This document shows, in pieces, positions 9,559-22,286 of a stretch of DNA of 64,000 nucleotides. The notes beneath the pieces are model-generated. The model worked only from the letters and a program-made list of their open reading frames with translations, made no database searches and was not told the DNA's origin. Position numbers and translations under genes: made by a program. Source of the stretch: Labia minor (lineage: Eukaryota > Arthropoda > Insecta > Dermaptera > Spongiphoridae). The stretch covers positions 27,460,720-27,524,719 of the forward strand of contig OY720346.1 in NCBI GenBank assembly GCA_963082975.1, written 5' to 3'. Position 1 is the first letter of the stretch, and each line of letters opens with the position of its first letter.

Positions 9559-12500
9559 ATGGCATTGCCTGATGATGATCCTGAATTAAAAGATCTTGTT
9601 ACACAAACACTAGAGCAAAATGGTTTGCTTAAAAATATCAGAGTAAATAGTTTATTTTTAAATATTTGAATATAAATATTACTTTAACTATTTTATTAAT
9701 TTTCAGGCCCAATTACGAGCAGGAGTATTTTTAGCATTAGAAGAATCAGAGAATAGAGAAGTTAGTGATTATTTTATTAAAAAATTATATAAATTCTTAT
9801 TTTTTTAAAATCATTTTTCAATTTTTAGCATTTGACTTTAGAAAATCAGCCATTTAAAGAATTTATAGAGAAACCTGAAGGTGCTGTCATTACATACCTA
9901 GTTAGAGAATTTTTGGAATATTTTGGTTTTGATTATACATTATCAGTCTTTGATCCTGAAGCAGGACTTGGAAAAGAATTTATCTATCCAGGAAGAGAAA
10001 AATTAGCAAGTCAAGTTGGATTAGAGGATGTAGGAGGTTCATATTATAAAAAAAAAAATAAATTTTTATGTACATTCTGAAATTATATAAAATAAAATAC
10101 AATTTATATTTATATTTTTCCTCCACAGATAATAAACCGTTATTAGGACATATACTTTTAAATTTTGAAAATACTTTGGTTGAAGATTCAATAGTACAGG
10201 TAAATATAATTATAAATATGGTTTATTTATAGATATATATATTTATTATGGTATATATTTCCAAACCCATACACCTCGCAGAATTTGATGAAACTTCGCC
10301 AGTAGATTCTTTGATTAATTCTAAGAAACTTTTTCCTTAGGCATTTCTTGGGAGAACTTCTAGTTTTCGAGATACAAGTGATTAAAGATTGGATATCAAT
10401 CCATTGATATCCCATTTAGCTACCATGTCTTAGCAGTTTGACCAGCAGAGGGCGCGACTAATTTTCGGTTTTTTCAGTTCGGATCGTATATAGAAAAATT
10501 AAAAAATTAATTAATAAAATAATTTTCCTATATCCAAACCGAACAGAAAAAAACTAAAATTAGTGAATATGTGAATAATTAGTGAATTAGTCAATGGAAA
10601 TTTCTTAATGGCTGCACATTTCGACATTCATAACCATCTAATTGATATCCAATCTTTAATCACTTGTATCTCGAAAACTAGAAGTTCTCCCAAGAAATGC
10701 CTAAGGAAAAAGTTTCTTAGAATTAATCAAAGAATCTACTGGCGAAGTTTCATCAAATTCTGCGAGGTGTATGGGTTTGGAAATATATACCTTTATTATA
10801 TTTAAAGATTATTTTTTACTTCTTCTGTTTTAAACAACTAAATTTACAATTAAATAATTTTTTTATTAAAATAATATAAAACTCATCATACTGTAATTGG
10901 TTGGTTTGGAAAGTCCTTTACTTCTTAATTAGATTTGAAAACATTGATATATATATAATATAGATTAGAGGTGGCCAACCCAAATGATCATGCGGGCCAC
11001 TTTGGAAATGCATCATAACTTCGCGGGCCGCATATAAAATTATACATACCCATTATAGATATTGTTTGGTGTGACAAATTGAAAAATAATGAATTTTTAT
11101 TATGTTTACTATTATTTTTACATATAAACTTATATAATATAATAATAATGATACTGAATGCACATTGTAAAAAATATATAATACTAAAAATAAAAAAAGA
11201 ATCAACGAAATAAAAAAAATGAAATCATATTTATTTCACTAGTGCGATATTTGTTTCATGAGGGCACAGAATATAAAAGTGTGATGAATCTCGCGGGCCG
11301 CAAAAATGTTTACGGCGGGCCACATGTAGCTCGCGGGCCGCGGGTTGGCCACCCCTGGTATAGATAATTAAAATTTTTATATTTTTTATTAATTTATTTT
11401 TAGGAAAACAAAACATATATATTTGATAATAGTGATAATAATGATTCACCTCGATCTGATCAAAAAGATTCATTTGAAAATAAATCTTCATCATTAAAAA
11501 CATCGACATTCCCGGAAAATAAAACGATTAATAAAGAAAATAATTCTACTAGTGCATTTAAACAAAAGATCGTAGGATCATCTTTATTATCATTAGAGAC
11601 ATCCATTGAAGATGAAAATAATTCAATTACAACAATTAATAAACCTATTCAAGATAAAAAAAACACTGATGAGAATTCTTTAATTCCGTCAGCCGAAACT
11701 TCACAAATGTAAATAAATCTATTCCTTCATAATATTAAGATTAAATAAGAGAAAACAGGCTAATTTGAAAAGTAATAATTATTAAACATAATATTTCTAG
11801 AAAAAAATTAAATGCGTATAATAAGTTTACTTAGATTAATGAGTTCTTAATTTTTAAGAGGATAATAAAAAAGCAAAATTAATTATAATTCATATAATTT
11901 CTTATTTTTAGCTATAAAACATATGTTTAAAAAAAATGACAAATTTATAAAAAAATTTCACAATAAAAATTTATTCTTATCTTCAATAATTAAAATTTAC
12001 TTTAGATTTTTTGTTTTAATGTGGTTTATTATTATTTTCAAAGAAATACTCTTTTGAAATTAATTGAAACAGTGAAAAATTAGTATTTTGAAAATTAAAA
12101 TACTATTTCTATATTTATTTTTAATATAATTTGCTAGAAAATAAATAATTATGATAAAAATTTTTTGATTTTTTTTATCAAGTAAAAACCATCACAAAGA
12201 AGATGAACGGAAGAAAGAAAATTCAATAACATCATTAAGTAATCTTCCGCCTTTAATTAATAAAAATTCTATTGAAAATATAGGTCAATTGAAAACTATG
12301 GTTGAATTAAGTTTAGGTTGGTATCAAATAATAAATTAAATTATATATATAATTATTAAATATATATATATATATATATATTATATTTAGATTCAACCTC
12401 AGAGGCACAATATGAAGAAGATTTTGAAGAAAATGATAATACTCCAAAAGAAAGTGAAAAACAAGATTCAGAATCTGAAATTCAAGAGGAAATTGAATAT

Positions 12501-15500
12501 GTTGATGATCTACTTAGTTTAAGTGCAGCAGTATGTATTTAGTTTTTTTTTATTTAATAGTACTTGATTAATCTTTACATTTTATACATCTTTCTCATCT
12601 ATACATTCAAATCTTTAATCTTTAAATTAACTTAAATTAAAATTCGCATTAAAATATATTCTATAAATTTGTGAATTAATTTTAAGTATAATTATAATGT
12701 ATATTTCGCTGTGTTACTTATCATTGATTTTTACTATCTAGCCAGAGATAGTATTGCTATCACGAAAATTTTCGATGTCGTGATTTTGATGTTTTTGTAC
12801 ATTTTGAAGGTCCCTGACTTATTTTCACTAAGGTTGAGAAGAATGTCTGTCTCTCTCTGTGTGTGTATGTAGACAAGATTACGCAAAAACGGTTTAAGAT
12901 AGAATAAATAAATTTGGGACACACGGGCATTATTCAAAATTCGTAGCTTTCTATCAACTTTTGAGAAATGTAGCTCATCCGGAAGAGGGTCATTACCTAC
13001 AACGTTTTGATTTTTTTCCTCTAAACTGACCCTAAATATAAAGATATGTTTGATAGTTTTTCACATGATTAAAAATTGTATAAAACTGTTATATATAGAA
13101 TTTCAGCTTGATTGAATCGCTGAAAGTACCGGAATTAATTTTTTAACACGACGTGGTGCTATCAATAAAGAACCAAACACGCGTTGGTTTAATAAATATT
13201 ATTTATTAATTTAATTTAAATAAAATATGTTATAATGAATCCAATTCAAATTTGCGAGATAGTCGAGTGAAGACACTCCAGATATTTTTAAATTAAAAAT
13301 AAAGTTTAAGGTTTAAGGAATTGCAAGATGGTATTAGAAAACAGTCACTAATTTAGTTTGAAAAAAGTCTGATGCGCGATCATGACTACATTATCTTACC
13401 ACCCTAACACTTTTTTGCAATTTTATCCTGGGGTTAATTATCGTTTCGTTTATATTTTATTTCTATTAACATGTGGGAGTGCTACTTATTTGAATATAAA
13501 TACAAGATTGTTACTATTTTTGTTTTGTTTTGTGAGAAATTCTATCTAATTCCATCTATGAATTTAATTTAATTAATTTTGATTATTTTTAATAATAGCA
13601 ATATTCACGATGACATACATTTATAGATGTAAACTACTTTTTTTCTTAACTTGAATTAATTAATTATTATCTAAAGCAGTGCTCCGCAACCGGTGTGACG
13701 CGGCACACTGGTTTGCCTTAAAGGAGATACATGAATATAAGAAATTTATATTTTTTTGATTTATAATTATATTATATGCGGATTTCTAAGTTTCATTTGA
13801 TCGCGGCGGCACACCTGTATCTCCTTTAAGGCAAACCAGTGTGCCGCGTCACACCGGTTGCGGAGCACTGATCTAAAGCACCACTCACTATTCTAAAGTT
13901 ATGGTCAACTATGCTTTTCATTGTGAGTCGATGATGGACTTTTATAATTAGGATGATCATGTTGTCTAGTAAAAAAAAACGAAAAGTTAAGAATTGGAAG
14001 AAAGGTTATAATGACATAAAATAATGGTTCATTGACCCCTTCTAATTCTCAGCTCTTCAAATATTCATAAAAAAGTAATATGTTAAAAAATTTTATTATT
14101 TCTAATCATACTAATACTTTATTATTATTATTATTCTTAAAGAATACAATACAAAAATTTACATAACATAAAAAATATAGAGAGGTGATTCTACAATGAG
14201 GTAATCTTACGCAGTTAATTTCGATTTTATCATAAAACTTCTCGCACTCCTTAACAAAATTTGTTTTTACTATAGTTTGTTAAAATCTGAACAAAATTGA
14301 CAATTTTGTTTACTCCTCAAGCTGGGAATTAAATTTTCCTATGCCAGCGCTCCGGCGGGAATTAAATGAGGGAAAAATGGACTTTCTTGCACTCGTACCT
14401 AAAATAATTAATCTCATAAACTACTTAACATAAATTTGTGAAATTTTCAAGAGATGTCAAGGGAAGAAATTTCTTTGTATACAAAAAATTTTATCAGATT
14501 TGTTTATCTAGAAATTGAGTTCTGTGTGATAAATTTTGAAGCAACCGGATTCAAAGCATGCCTAAAATAATTAAAATTTCATAAACTACTCAATATAAAT
14601 TTGTGAAATTTTCAAGAAATATCAAGGGAAGTTGTTTCTTTGTACACAAAAAATTTAATCAGCTTAGCTAGAAATTCAGTTTTGAAGACTCGAAAAAAAC
14701 AATTTTTTCTTCTTTGAAATAAGTTGACCTGTGGCCAGGTCCGAGCCGACCGACGGTTTGAAATAAATTAATTTCCAGCTACAGAAACAATTTTAAATAA
14801 TTTTAATATATCTATTAATGTAATAAAAAATAGATAGGCATATAACATAAATATTTTTAATTTTATTTTATTTATATTTATAATATATATGTAAGACCAG
14901 GCTGTGACGTCATGAATGATGTCATATAATTTTAAATTAAGAAAAAAACTAATAAATACAAAGTGCATGATTCGTGGTGATATGTAAAAAATCTCCTTAT
15001 GTGAAATTTGGTGCGAAAATAACCCTTCCCTTCCTATCGTCGATCGCTAATACTACCACTTCCGGTTTCCGGATTTGCACCAAAAGTTGATCAATTCATC
15101 CCACTGATGCATTAAGTAAATATACCAAATTTCATCAAAATCGGTTGAGCCGTTCAGGCTGTACAAATCTATACGGACGGGCGGACGGACAGACATCATG
15201 CTAAAAATACTTTTTTCTGTTAAGAAAATGCATGATTCGTGGAGATATGTAAAAATCTCCACATATGAAATTTGGTGTGAAAACAATACCTCCCTTACTA
15301 TCGTCGGTTGGTAAAAATGTGTTCAAAAAAAAAAGTGGAAAAAAGAGAAAGTGTAATTATTGTATTTTTAAAAGAGTGCAAAAATTTTCAAAAATGATCG
15401 AGAGGTGACAGAGAAATGCATATTTATATAAACGCTGGAAGCCGGCGACTACGGACTCGGGGTCCCGCCGTTACGATAGATTCGCGCGAGTACGTACTCG

Positions 15501-15762
15501 GTTTCCCGGTATGAGGGTTAAAATGACGGAACCGCCCGTTCAAAACGATACGTATTATCACCATATATATAATAAGCAAAGTCTAAGTCTGTTATATAAA
15601 TTTATTAATTAAAATAATTTGAACAATTAATGTAATGCATAATATATGTAAATCCATATAATAATTAAAAATCATCTATTTTAGGTCGATGATCTAACCG
15701 TTTCGGCAACTGTTTCAACTGGAGCTACAGGTCCTCGCGCTGATTATAGTGAAAGTATTTGA
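9559..15762 (+). CDS. CEP43: CEP43 / FGFR1 oncogene partner (FOP) centrosomal protein
   Basis: Eight exons: 9559-9642, 9707-9760, 9829-10036, 10129-10199, 11404-11708, 12183-12316, 12391-12530, 15685-15762, giving 357 residues (vertebrate FOP is about 400). Residues 1-55 form the family's N-terminal helix (DPELKDLVTQTLEQNG, then RAGVFLALEESENRE). A LisH dimerisation motif follows at about 65-95 (YLVREFLEYFGFDYTLSVF). The middle is Asn/Ser/Glu-rich and disordered, and the end carries acidic repeats and the conserved VDDLTVS block. FOP acts at centrosomes and basal bodies, in distal appendage and ciliary function. The donor of exon 3 (G|GTTCAT) is weak, but it is the only junction I found that keeps frame. 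Introns 4 and 7 are swollen by transposons. Confidence 0.92.
10250..10791. mobile_element. Long-TIR MITE with 8-bp target duplication
   Basis: The arms 10250-10405 and 10637-10791 are near-perfect inverted copies about 155 bp long. The ends read GGTATATATTTCCAAACCC and its complement, flanked on both sides by TTTATTAT. The loop contains a second, smaller inverted repeat (TATATAGAAAAATT / AATTTTCCTATA). The element lies in intron 4 of CEP43. An 8-bp duplication is compatible with hAT, but the TIR sequence is not typical. Confidence 0.88.
10966..11357. mobile_element. hAT-type MITE (GGTGGCCAACCC family)
   Basis: The left end is TAGAGGTGGCCAACCC and the right end GGGTTGGCCACCCCTG, inverted. Flanks ATATAGAT and GTATAGAT agree at 7 of 8 positions. 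The interior is rich in GCGGGCCGC words that recur near both ends. CAGGGGTGGCCAACC is a common hAT terminal sequence. It sits in CEP43 intron 4, 46 bp before exon 5. Confidence 0.85.
12721..13290 (-). mobile_element. Dispersed repeat family C, inverted copy in CEP43 intron 7
   Basis: Read on the minus strand it starts CTGGAGTGTCTTCACTCGAC and follows the same block order as the copy at 4797-5425, down to CTATCTAGCCAGAGATAGTA at the other end. It is non-coding. Confidence 0.7.
13677..13870. mobile_element. Short hAT MITE with perfect target duplication
   Basis: This 194-bp element has about 53-bp near-perfect TIRs (CAGTGCTCCGCAACCGGTGT at each end, inverted). It is flanked by the identical octamer ATCTAAAG (13669-13676 and 13871-13878). 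CAGTGNTCCGCAACC-type ends and 8-bp duplications identify hAT. The high arm identity suggests a recent insertion. It lies within CEP43 intron 7. Confidence 0.93.
14313..15517. mobile_element. piggyBac-type MITE interrupted by a nested element
   Basis: The ends TACTCCTCAAGCTGGGAA and TTTCCCGGTATGAGGGTTAA match, in inverted order, those of the intact copy at 28997-29607, which sits between TTAA sites. The internal order also matches, including an ~190-bp direct duplication (CTAAAATAATTAA...AATTTTCAAGA, 14400-14640). The copy is split near 14718/15316 by a family B element (listed separately). Removing that segment restores the continuity seen in the intact copy. In CEP43 intron 7. Confidence 0.8.
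14719..15316. mobile_element. Family B element nested in the piggyBac MITE
   Basis: The ends ACCGACGGTTTGAAATAAAT and TCGTCGGTTGGTAAAA are shared with the copy at 62137-62735. Both copies carry CTGTGACGTCATGAA, GCATGATTCGTGG (two times), TTTCATCAAAATC and a GGACGGACGGAC-like run. The length is about 600 bp with no open frame. The insertion point is precise when compared with the uninterrupted piggyBac MITE at 28997-29607. Confidence 0.78.
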
Positions 15763-16355
15763 CAGCTTGATAATCTTAATCTTATTTTAGATATTGACAT
15801 GTATTAAAAATAAACTCTTTCTAGTCAAAATAGTAATGACTGATCAAGAGTGCCTTAAAAAATGATCTTATTAAATATAATGTATCTTTCATTGTCTTTT
15901 TAACATATTTTTTATAAAAGTAAAATTCCAATTAATAAAATATTTTTTAAAAAAAATAAGTTTGTTTTTAATTTATCTATTGTATATTAAGAGAAACTAG
16001 ATAGTATGCTTTATAAATTGTTTAGAAGTTGACAAAGAGAAGTAAATAAAGTGGTCCTAGTACAAAATAGTTTTTGATCTATTTTATTAAAGTGATATAT
16101 TGATTTTTATTAGCTTTTATGACCAGGAAATATTTAATTTTAATTTAAAATTCAAGAAAGAACTATTTAAATAATTATTCATTATCAAATGAATATTTAT
16201 CATTTATTACAAAAAGAAATAACAGTTATTTAATAGAAATTGAAAATAAAATAAGAAAAGTAATAAAATTCTTAATGGAATAATGAATAGATAATAAACA
16301 TATTTATCTAAAAAATATTTAATTAAACTACATAAATAATAATTGAATAATTTTT
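15763..16355. other. Convergent 3' flank of CEP43 and TIM13
   Basis: No gene seen. AATAAA-type poly(A) signals occur on the plus strand shortly after the CEP43 stop (for example AATAAACTC at 15808). The rest is AT-rich and contains the TIM13 3' UTR on the minus strand. Confidence 0.5.
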
Positions 16356-16789
16356 TCACATTCTTTGTCGTTCTCTTTGAATTCTATTTAAATATGCTCT
16401 TGAAACAATATTCCAAGCATCCATATATCTATCCATACACATTGCTACACATTTCTGCAACAGATAATTTTTCATATTATATTTTAATTATTTATTTTTT
16501 TTGCATTAGAATATTATTACGATTATCAATTTATACCTGTTGACTTCCATCCAAAGATGTACCCGGCTTCTCAATGCACTTTTTGAAACATTTATCTGTC
16601 ATTTTCTAAAAAAATAATATATATATATTTATATCATTGTCATAAATAAATTTATTACTGATTTAGTTACAAATTTCATTATAAATTTACCGATAATAAT
16701 TCATTTGCATTTGCAATTGCTATTTGTTGTTTTACTTCATCCATTAAAATCTCCTTTTGTGAACTTGTAAGAGATTCCATACCTTCCAT
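16356..16789 (-). CDS. TIMM13: Mitochondrial import inner membrane translocase subunit Tim13
   Basis: Three exons on the minus strand: 16789-16691, 16605-16537, 16454-16356, giving 88 residues. The protein is a small Tim: [20 protein letters not shown] then [13 protein letters not shown], and in exon 3 [15 protein letters not shown]. It has the twin CX3C motif (Cys39/43 and Cys58/62), the helical-hairpin disulfide signature. IANANELL and the Met-Asp-Arg-Tyr-Met-Asp-Ala-Trp block identify Tim13 rather than Tim8, Tim9 or Tim10. In the intermembrane space it pairs with Tim8 to chaperone hydrophobic precursors. It is transcribed divergently from the MEI4-like gene across a 366-bp spacer. Confidence 0.95.
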
Positions 16790-17155
16790 TTTATTTAAAT
16801 AATAATTTTTTTTAATTAATAGTAGTTTAAAAAATTTCAATTTCCAATTTTTTCATTAAATCCTTTTTTTTAATTTTAAGGTTAGGTTTTTTCAGAAACT
16901 TTAAATGTAGTCACTAGACAATCTTTATACAATATGATTACTAATCAAATCAATTTATAGATAATTTCCTGTTCTTAAATTTAATTCTCAATAGATAATC
17001 TATAAAAATTATTAATATAAAATACATATTTTTATTTAAATTCACTTAATTTAAATCTTTTTTATTTATTTATTAATATTATGTATCTGATTTGATCATA
17101 TTGAATTTTGTTTCATTTTTAAATTTAAATAGATTTTTTGTTTTGTTTTTTTAAA
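16790..17155. promoter_or_regulatory. Bidirectional spacer between TIM13 and MEI4-like gene
   Basis: This 366-bp spacer separates two divergent start codons, so it must contain both promoters and 5' UTRs. It is AT-rich. I see no TATA/Inr pair as clear as that at 1755-1797, and no NRF-1 palindrome. Confidence 0.55.
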
Positions 17156-20100
17156 ATGTCATTATTTAATAAAAAAAATATTAATAATCAGATTTTTTAT
17201 CAATTTAGTAAGTTCATATTTATCCTATATTTACTATTTATTGCTATTTCGTAGTTCACTAATTGATATTTTAGTCCAGGATATTTATAATCATATACGT
17301 ATTGCAAGCGCAATTTCAATTATACGAACAAAACCTCAAGATTTATCATTAAAAGAATATATATTAATTATTCAAACCAGAATTAAAAATAAATCACATT
17401 TTGTAAGTATTTATTTATTTTATGGAAGAAAAATTAATTTTTTTTTAAATATTAGTGTTTGATAATAGTTTACATTTAATAGAAATTCATTACGAGTTGA
17501 CCTAAGAGAGCAACTTGAAAGAATCACATTTAGTTATTAAAATACAGACAAAAGAGAAAGTGAGAGTATAAATTTTAATCAGTAGAGTCCCGAAAACTTT
17601 GTACTAAAGACCATCCATACTCAATAACCTCGAACTCGGACTGAGCATAAAACCTAGTTTTTGTAAAGTTGGCCAATTAATTAATTTTTATTATAGACAA
17701 CTTTAAATATATCTTCATAAAGTATTTTTCTGAGATTTTAACAGAAAAATTAATGCCAATTCATTAATTCGTTAATTTTTACTTTAATGTTTAAAGGCTA
17801 ACTTTTTATGAAGTAAATATACTTTTTCTTTTGTTAACAGTATTTTATTCTCTGTAGTATTTTTAAGCCAACAACACATATATAGTACAATATTTTCTGA
17901 AGAAAATCTCAAACTTATTTTTCTAACCTCATTCCTAAAACACGGCATCATTTTCACACATTCGGCTATTCTTTTGTAGACACGAGACCGAGTTTTTGAG
18001 ACCTTAATTTATTTTATTAAAGATTATTATTTATCAATTTCACTGATAGTTTCTTACTTAGTTACTTGAGCTGCAGTTGGTACAAAGGCAAAAACGGGTT
18101 TTAAATCAAAACACGAGTTCAACTATCATTGATTTGATGTCGGTCTTAATGGATAAATTCAACCTAAGTTAAACCTAAAGATAACGGAGTGGAAAAGTAG
18201 ATTTTTCATTTTGTATCAATTTTTGACTGCACCTTGGTCGACCCTTTCCTGAGTGAGACGTTTTTTTGAACGCGGGTCCCAACTCCATGCTCGGCCGTCT
18301 TTTGCCAGGGTCGTCCAATGGAACACATTTTTTTCATTATATTACATTTTACTTATTTCACTGATATTAAAATTTTAAATTATTTTGGATTTAATTTTAG
18401 ATGAATAACATTTCAAATCAGTTGTTTACAAACCAACAAGAGGCTCTTACACAAATTGAACAATTTATATTGCCCCAGAATTCAATATTTAATAAATCAA
18501 TTGATATATTTAATGATGAAACTAGTGAAAAAGAAAAAGAAGAATTAATTATACATGAAAATAATTCTCAATTTATTCAATCTCTTTTACAAATAAAATC
18601 CATTTTAAATAATTCTAATTCACAAGAACATAAATCATTCAATCATGAAAATAATCTATCCTTTTTACGATATAAATTACATTTATCCGATACAGATGAT
18701 ATTTTAATACGTTCTGTTCATCAGCTATGTGATTATCTTTTCGATGCATTAACAGGAAATAATTCTTATCAGATTATAACAAATTGGAAAGGGTCTTTAT
18801 TTGAAAATGCTTTAAAATTACTATTAGAATTATTAACAACTTTTGCAGATAATTTCCATTTGTTTAACATTTCTTTTGATCTAATAAAAAAATTAATACT
18901 CTATATAGAATCAAGATCTGGAATGAGCAAAGTATTTTTTTTTCTTGTTTTTTTTAATATTAATTCTATGAATATAATTTAAGGTGGCTTATTTTATTCA
19001 CAATTATTTTGTATTATGATTTTATCATTAAAGCATTTTTAGTGAATACTTAAAAACAATATTAATATTTGAGTGGTTTTAATTCTCTAATTAAAAAAAA
19101 ACCTAAAAATAAGTAAAATTACCGTTTACCTAGTTTATTGAAGAATCTATATATATTATAAAAAATATAGTAATACATATAGAATCCTAAATATGTTATA
19201 ATTCGTGTCAAAGAAATTATTTATGTGATTATACTTTATATAATATAAACTTCTTTCAAATATTTAATTTAAATTTATTCTATTCTATTTGTTATAAAAT
19301 TAAAATTTAAGAAATAATTACATGTGACCTTCTTTCTCTCGATAAATAACGAGTTACCATATATTTATATATTTATTATCTCTTCTAAATAGAAATAGGT
19401 GAAATGTAAGGGGACATGGATAAGGAAATAAAATAAAATTCAATTAATTATATATATATTCTTTGAATAAAAATTAAGAATTATTTAAAAAAGCACCTTA
19501 TTTTTTAATCATAGAAGTAAGTTAAACAATAGACTGCTGGACAAAATTATTATCTAGTTATTTTTCAAAGTTAATATGTATTATCACTCAATTTTATTTT
19601 AATATTTAGATTCTGTTAATATATTTGAACCCGAAAATTTTTTACGATTCTTAAGAGGAGGTATTTATATAGCGTGTTATAATGGTTAACACACACACAC
19701 ACCCAGGCCTCTCAAATCACCTTAACTTTTATTATAAAATAATGCGTCAACGATAAAATAATTAAATTATGAGATATTTAAAAAATTCCATTCTCTTCAA
19801 ACACTAAATAGATTCAGTAAATTAACCGTAAATTAGAAAATAGTTAAAATTACTCAATATTCAACTATACATATATAATTTTGTCTTGCAGTTTATCAAA
19901 TCATGTTTTGTAAAATGAAATAATTAATTATCCTTACTTATTTTTTAGAATGTTATTTTAGAGAAGCAATGCAATATAATTTTCGAAATTTCTGTCCATA
20001 AACAAATGTGTTATAAAACTATAGATTATTTAATTAAAAAAATATGTGATATATGTAAATATTTAACACAAACAAACAATCGAAATCTTACATTGATTGA

Positions 20101-20458
20101 TACAATTGAGAAAAGTTTTTATATATTTAATTTAACTGAAAAATTAATAACTATTTATGTAACACGGCCATTGCAATTTCGTGATTTACGTAGCCAAACA
20201 ACATCTAATCAGTCTACAATGAATAGTGTTACACAATTATGGCAAGCCAGTTGGCATCATTTGCCATCAACTAGTGCAGCAATTAATAATTCACCAAAAC
20301 CATTAGAAATAGATGAGAATGAATTTCTCATTTGGAAATCAAAACTTGAGACAGAAGTAGTTCAATTAATGGACCAATATCCACTTCATTTTTTTATTTT
20401 ATGGAATTGTATTAATTCATTAAATAAAATAGAATCTATTCAATCTTCTATAAGTTAA
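17156..20458 (+). CDS. MEI4: MEI4-like meiotic double-strand-break protein
   Basis: Four exons: 17156-17207, 17275-17402, 18401-18931, 19949-20458, giving 406 residues, close to the ~385-390 of mammalian MEI4. The N-terminal signature at residues 27-46 (IASAISIIRTKPQDLSLKEY) fits the conserved MEI4 start: a short helix, then Ile-Ile-x-x-Lys-Pro, then Ser-x-x-Glu-Tyr. The rest is helix-rich, as in the family (for example LHLSDTDDILIRSVHQLC and LYIESRSGMSK). The last exon ends with PLHFFILWNCINSLNK. MEI4 works with REC114 and IHO1/Mer2 to let SPO11 cut chromosomes in meiosis. Exon 1 is assigned from a 67-bp intron (A|GTAAGT ... TTTTAG|TC) that restores the frame. Identification is from pattern memory. 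Confidence 0.82.
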
Positions 20459-21190
20459 TTTAAAAATTCTTATCTTATTCTTATTATATTAAATAAATTA
20501 AATTTTTTACGTTTAATATGTCTAATCCATAAGGCGAATAAATATTGTTTATATTTTGAAAAATTGGTTTATCATTTTATATTTAAATTTTATCTTCAGA
20601 GCTTACTCTTATTCATAAGAACGTTATTACAAAATTTGAGATAAATAGTAGTGTTTGTGATGTTAAGGTTCCATGGTCTGTGGTTCCAACTTCTAAAAAT
20701 TCAAACTTATAGCTTATACTCTATGGATCAACAAGAAATCAAGAAAAATCAATTTTACCTCGTTTTATAACGCTAAGGTATCTTAAATTGAGTAGTTTTA
20801 TTGTTTTTAAATTATTTTTATATTTAATGCTAAAAAACAAGAATTATTCTATGTATTTATGTGCTTTCCTTTAAGCCAGTTTAACAATATTTTTAAATAA
20901 TATTTTCTCTTGAATATTCTCGCGCCCCAAAAGGTTGAGAATCGCTGATCTATACAATAGAATAAGTCACAATTATTCTTAATTTAGAAATAACGAAATT
21001 TTCATTTTGCCCGAAGATGAATTTTATTTTTTATAAATTAAATTATTAATTAAATTAAAAAAGTAAAGTAATTAATTTTTTGCATTTCCTGTTGAAACCT
21101 TTATTTTTAATAACGTTATTAATATCAATTGTCAGCAAATAATTAATTTTTTTTTTTTTTTTATAAATTATTTCTCTTCGGAAATCAATT
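20459..21190. other. Intergenic AT-rich sequence with possible hAT end
   Basis: No gene seen. At about 20920-20947 the sequence CGCGCCCCAAAAGGTTGAGA followed by ATCGCTG looks like the right terminus of a hAT element, but I could not find a matching left end, so it is at best a relic. A 14-base T-tract lies near 21148. Confidence 0.45.
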
Positions 21191-21680
21191 TTTTATTGAA
21201 TTGGCATAAATTCTTATACCTGGCAAAGTGGATGTTGGACTCAAGGACATTGAACATCCAAAGAGTGGAAATTTTCCTAGGTGCAGGCCGGGTGATTGGA
21301 CATTATCGTGATATTACCAAGACAGACAAGGTTTTAAAAACTCGTGAGTACGTGTTGTTTGGCTTATTGTCTCTTGTTGTTTGGCGGCTGAGTCTTCTTA
21401 TTCGGGCTTAGTCTTATTAGGCTTATTATTGTTATGTGCTGATTTATTTTTACGTCTTGTCGGGAGGTCAGAGGCTCTTCAGCAGCAAAGATCATCTCCT
21501 GGGAAGGCAATATGCCTTCTTATCTCGTCTGCTTACTCGGCCTATCAGAAGGGTTGCCCTCGCCAATGCAATCAGCTGAGAGACTATAATGCCTCGATAT
21601 AACTCGTCGAACCTCAATTGGACTACATGTTTGGATTGCACTAGAAGGACCGTAATTCTCCTTTGATTTGGATAACCTAT
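21190..21680. other. GC-richer insert, possible solo LTR
   Basis: This ~490-bp block is clearly less AT-rich than its surroundings. It starts near TGTTGGACTCAAGGACATTG and ends around GGACCGTAATTCTCC. It contains frames of up to 73 codons that overlap one another, with no recognisable protein. Composition and a TG start suggest a solo LTR or another transposon fragment. I could not find target duplications, so the nature is open. Confidence 0.35.
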
Positions 21681-22286
21681 ATTATTTAATTTTTTTTATA
21701 ATAATAAGTCATGTCATTCACATTTTTATGTATTTGTCATTTGATCTAAGAAAAGTGACATTGAAATAAAAAACTTACGTTGCCTTTTTTTATAAAATAA
21801 AACGATTTGTTATTTTTTCCTCTCGCTCCTTCAATGATGATTCATGTTGGGTTTATAGGTCAATAATCCAGAGTTGCTAACCATTACACATTCACCTAAG
21901 GACTACCACCCCCCAAAAAAATCACTACATATATGTATATTTGTATTTCTGAATAATATGCAAAATTTGCTTAATAAAATATTAAATAGTTAAATAAAAA
22001 CAAATCATCCTAAAATGAAAGATTATTTTTTTTCCTTACGTCATAACAATACAATATCGGGAGAATAAAAATATTTTTCAAATTTTCTATTTTATAAACT
22101 ATTATAATTTGAGTGGTATATAATAATAATAATAAATGATTGAAAAGGAATGTGTCAAGATTTTACATTTTAATTGATTCCTGTTCATTCAAAGCAAACA
22201 AACTTAATTGTCATATAAAATTATAGTCATTAAAGTAGTATGTGAATGCACGTAAACGCACATTTACGCGTATATAGTTACATAAT

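Noticed and set aside
10227-10805. Two identical ~60-codon frames on opposite strands
   Set aside because: They are the two inverted arms of the long-TIR element, so the identity reflects the repeat, not a gene.
20920-20947. hAT terminus AAAGGTTGAGAATCGCTG as a full element
   Set aside because: No matching inverted end or octamer duplication could be located upstream, so it is mentioned only as a possible relic.
21196-21602. Two overlapping ~70-codon frames
   Set aside because: They overlap in different frames within a GC-richer insert. No domain is seen, and a solo LTR or transposon fragment is more likely.
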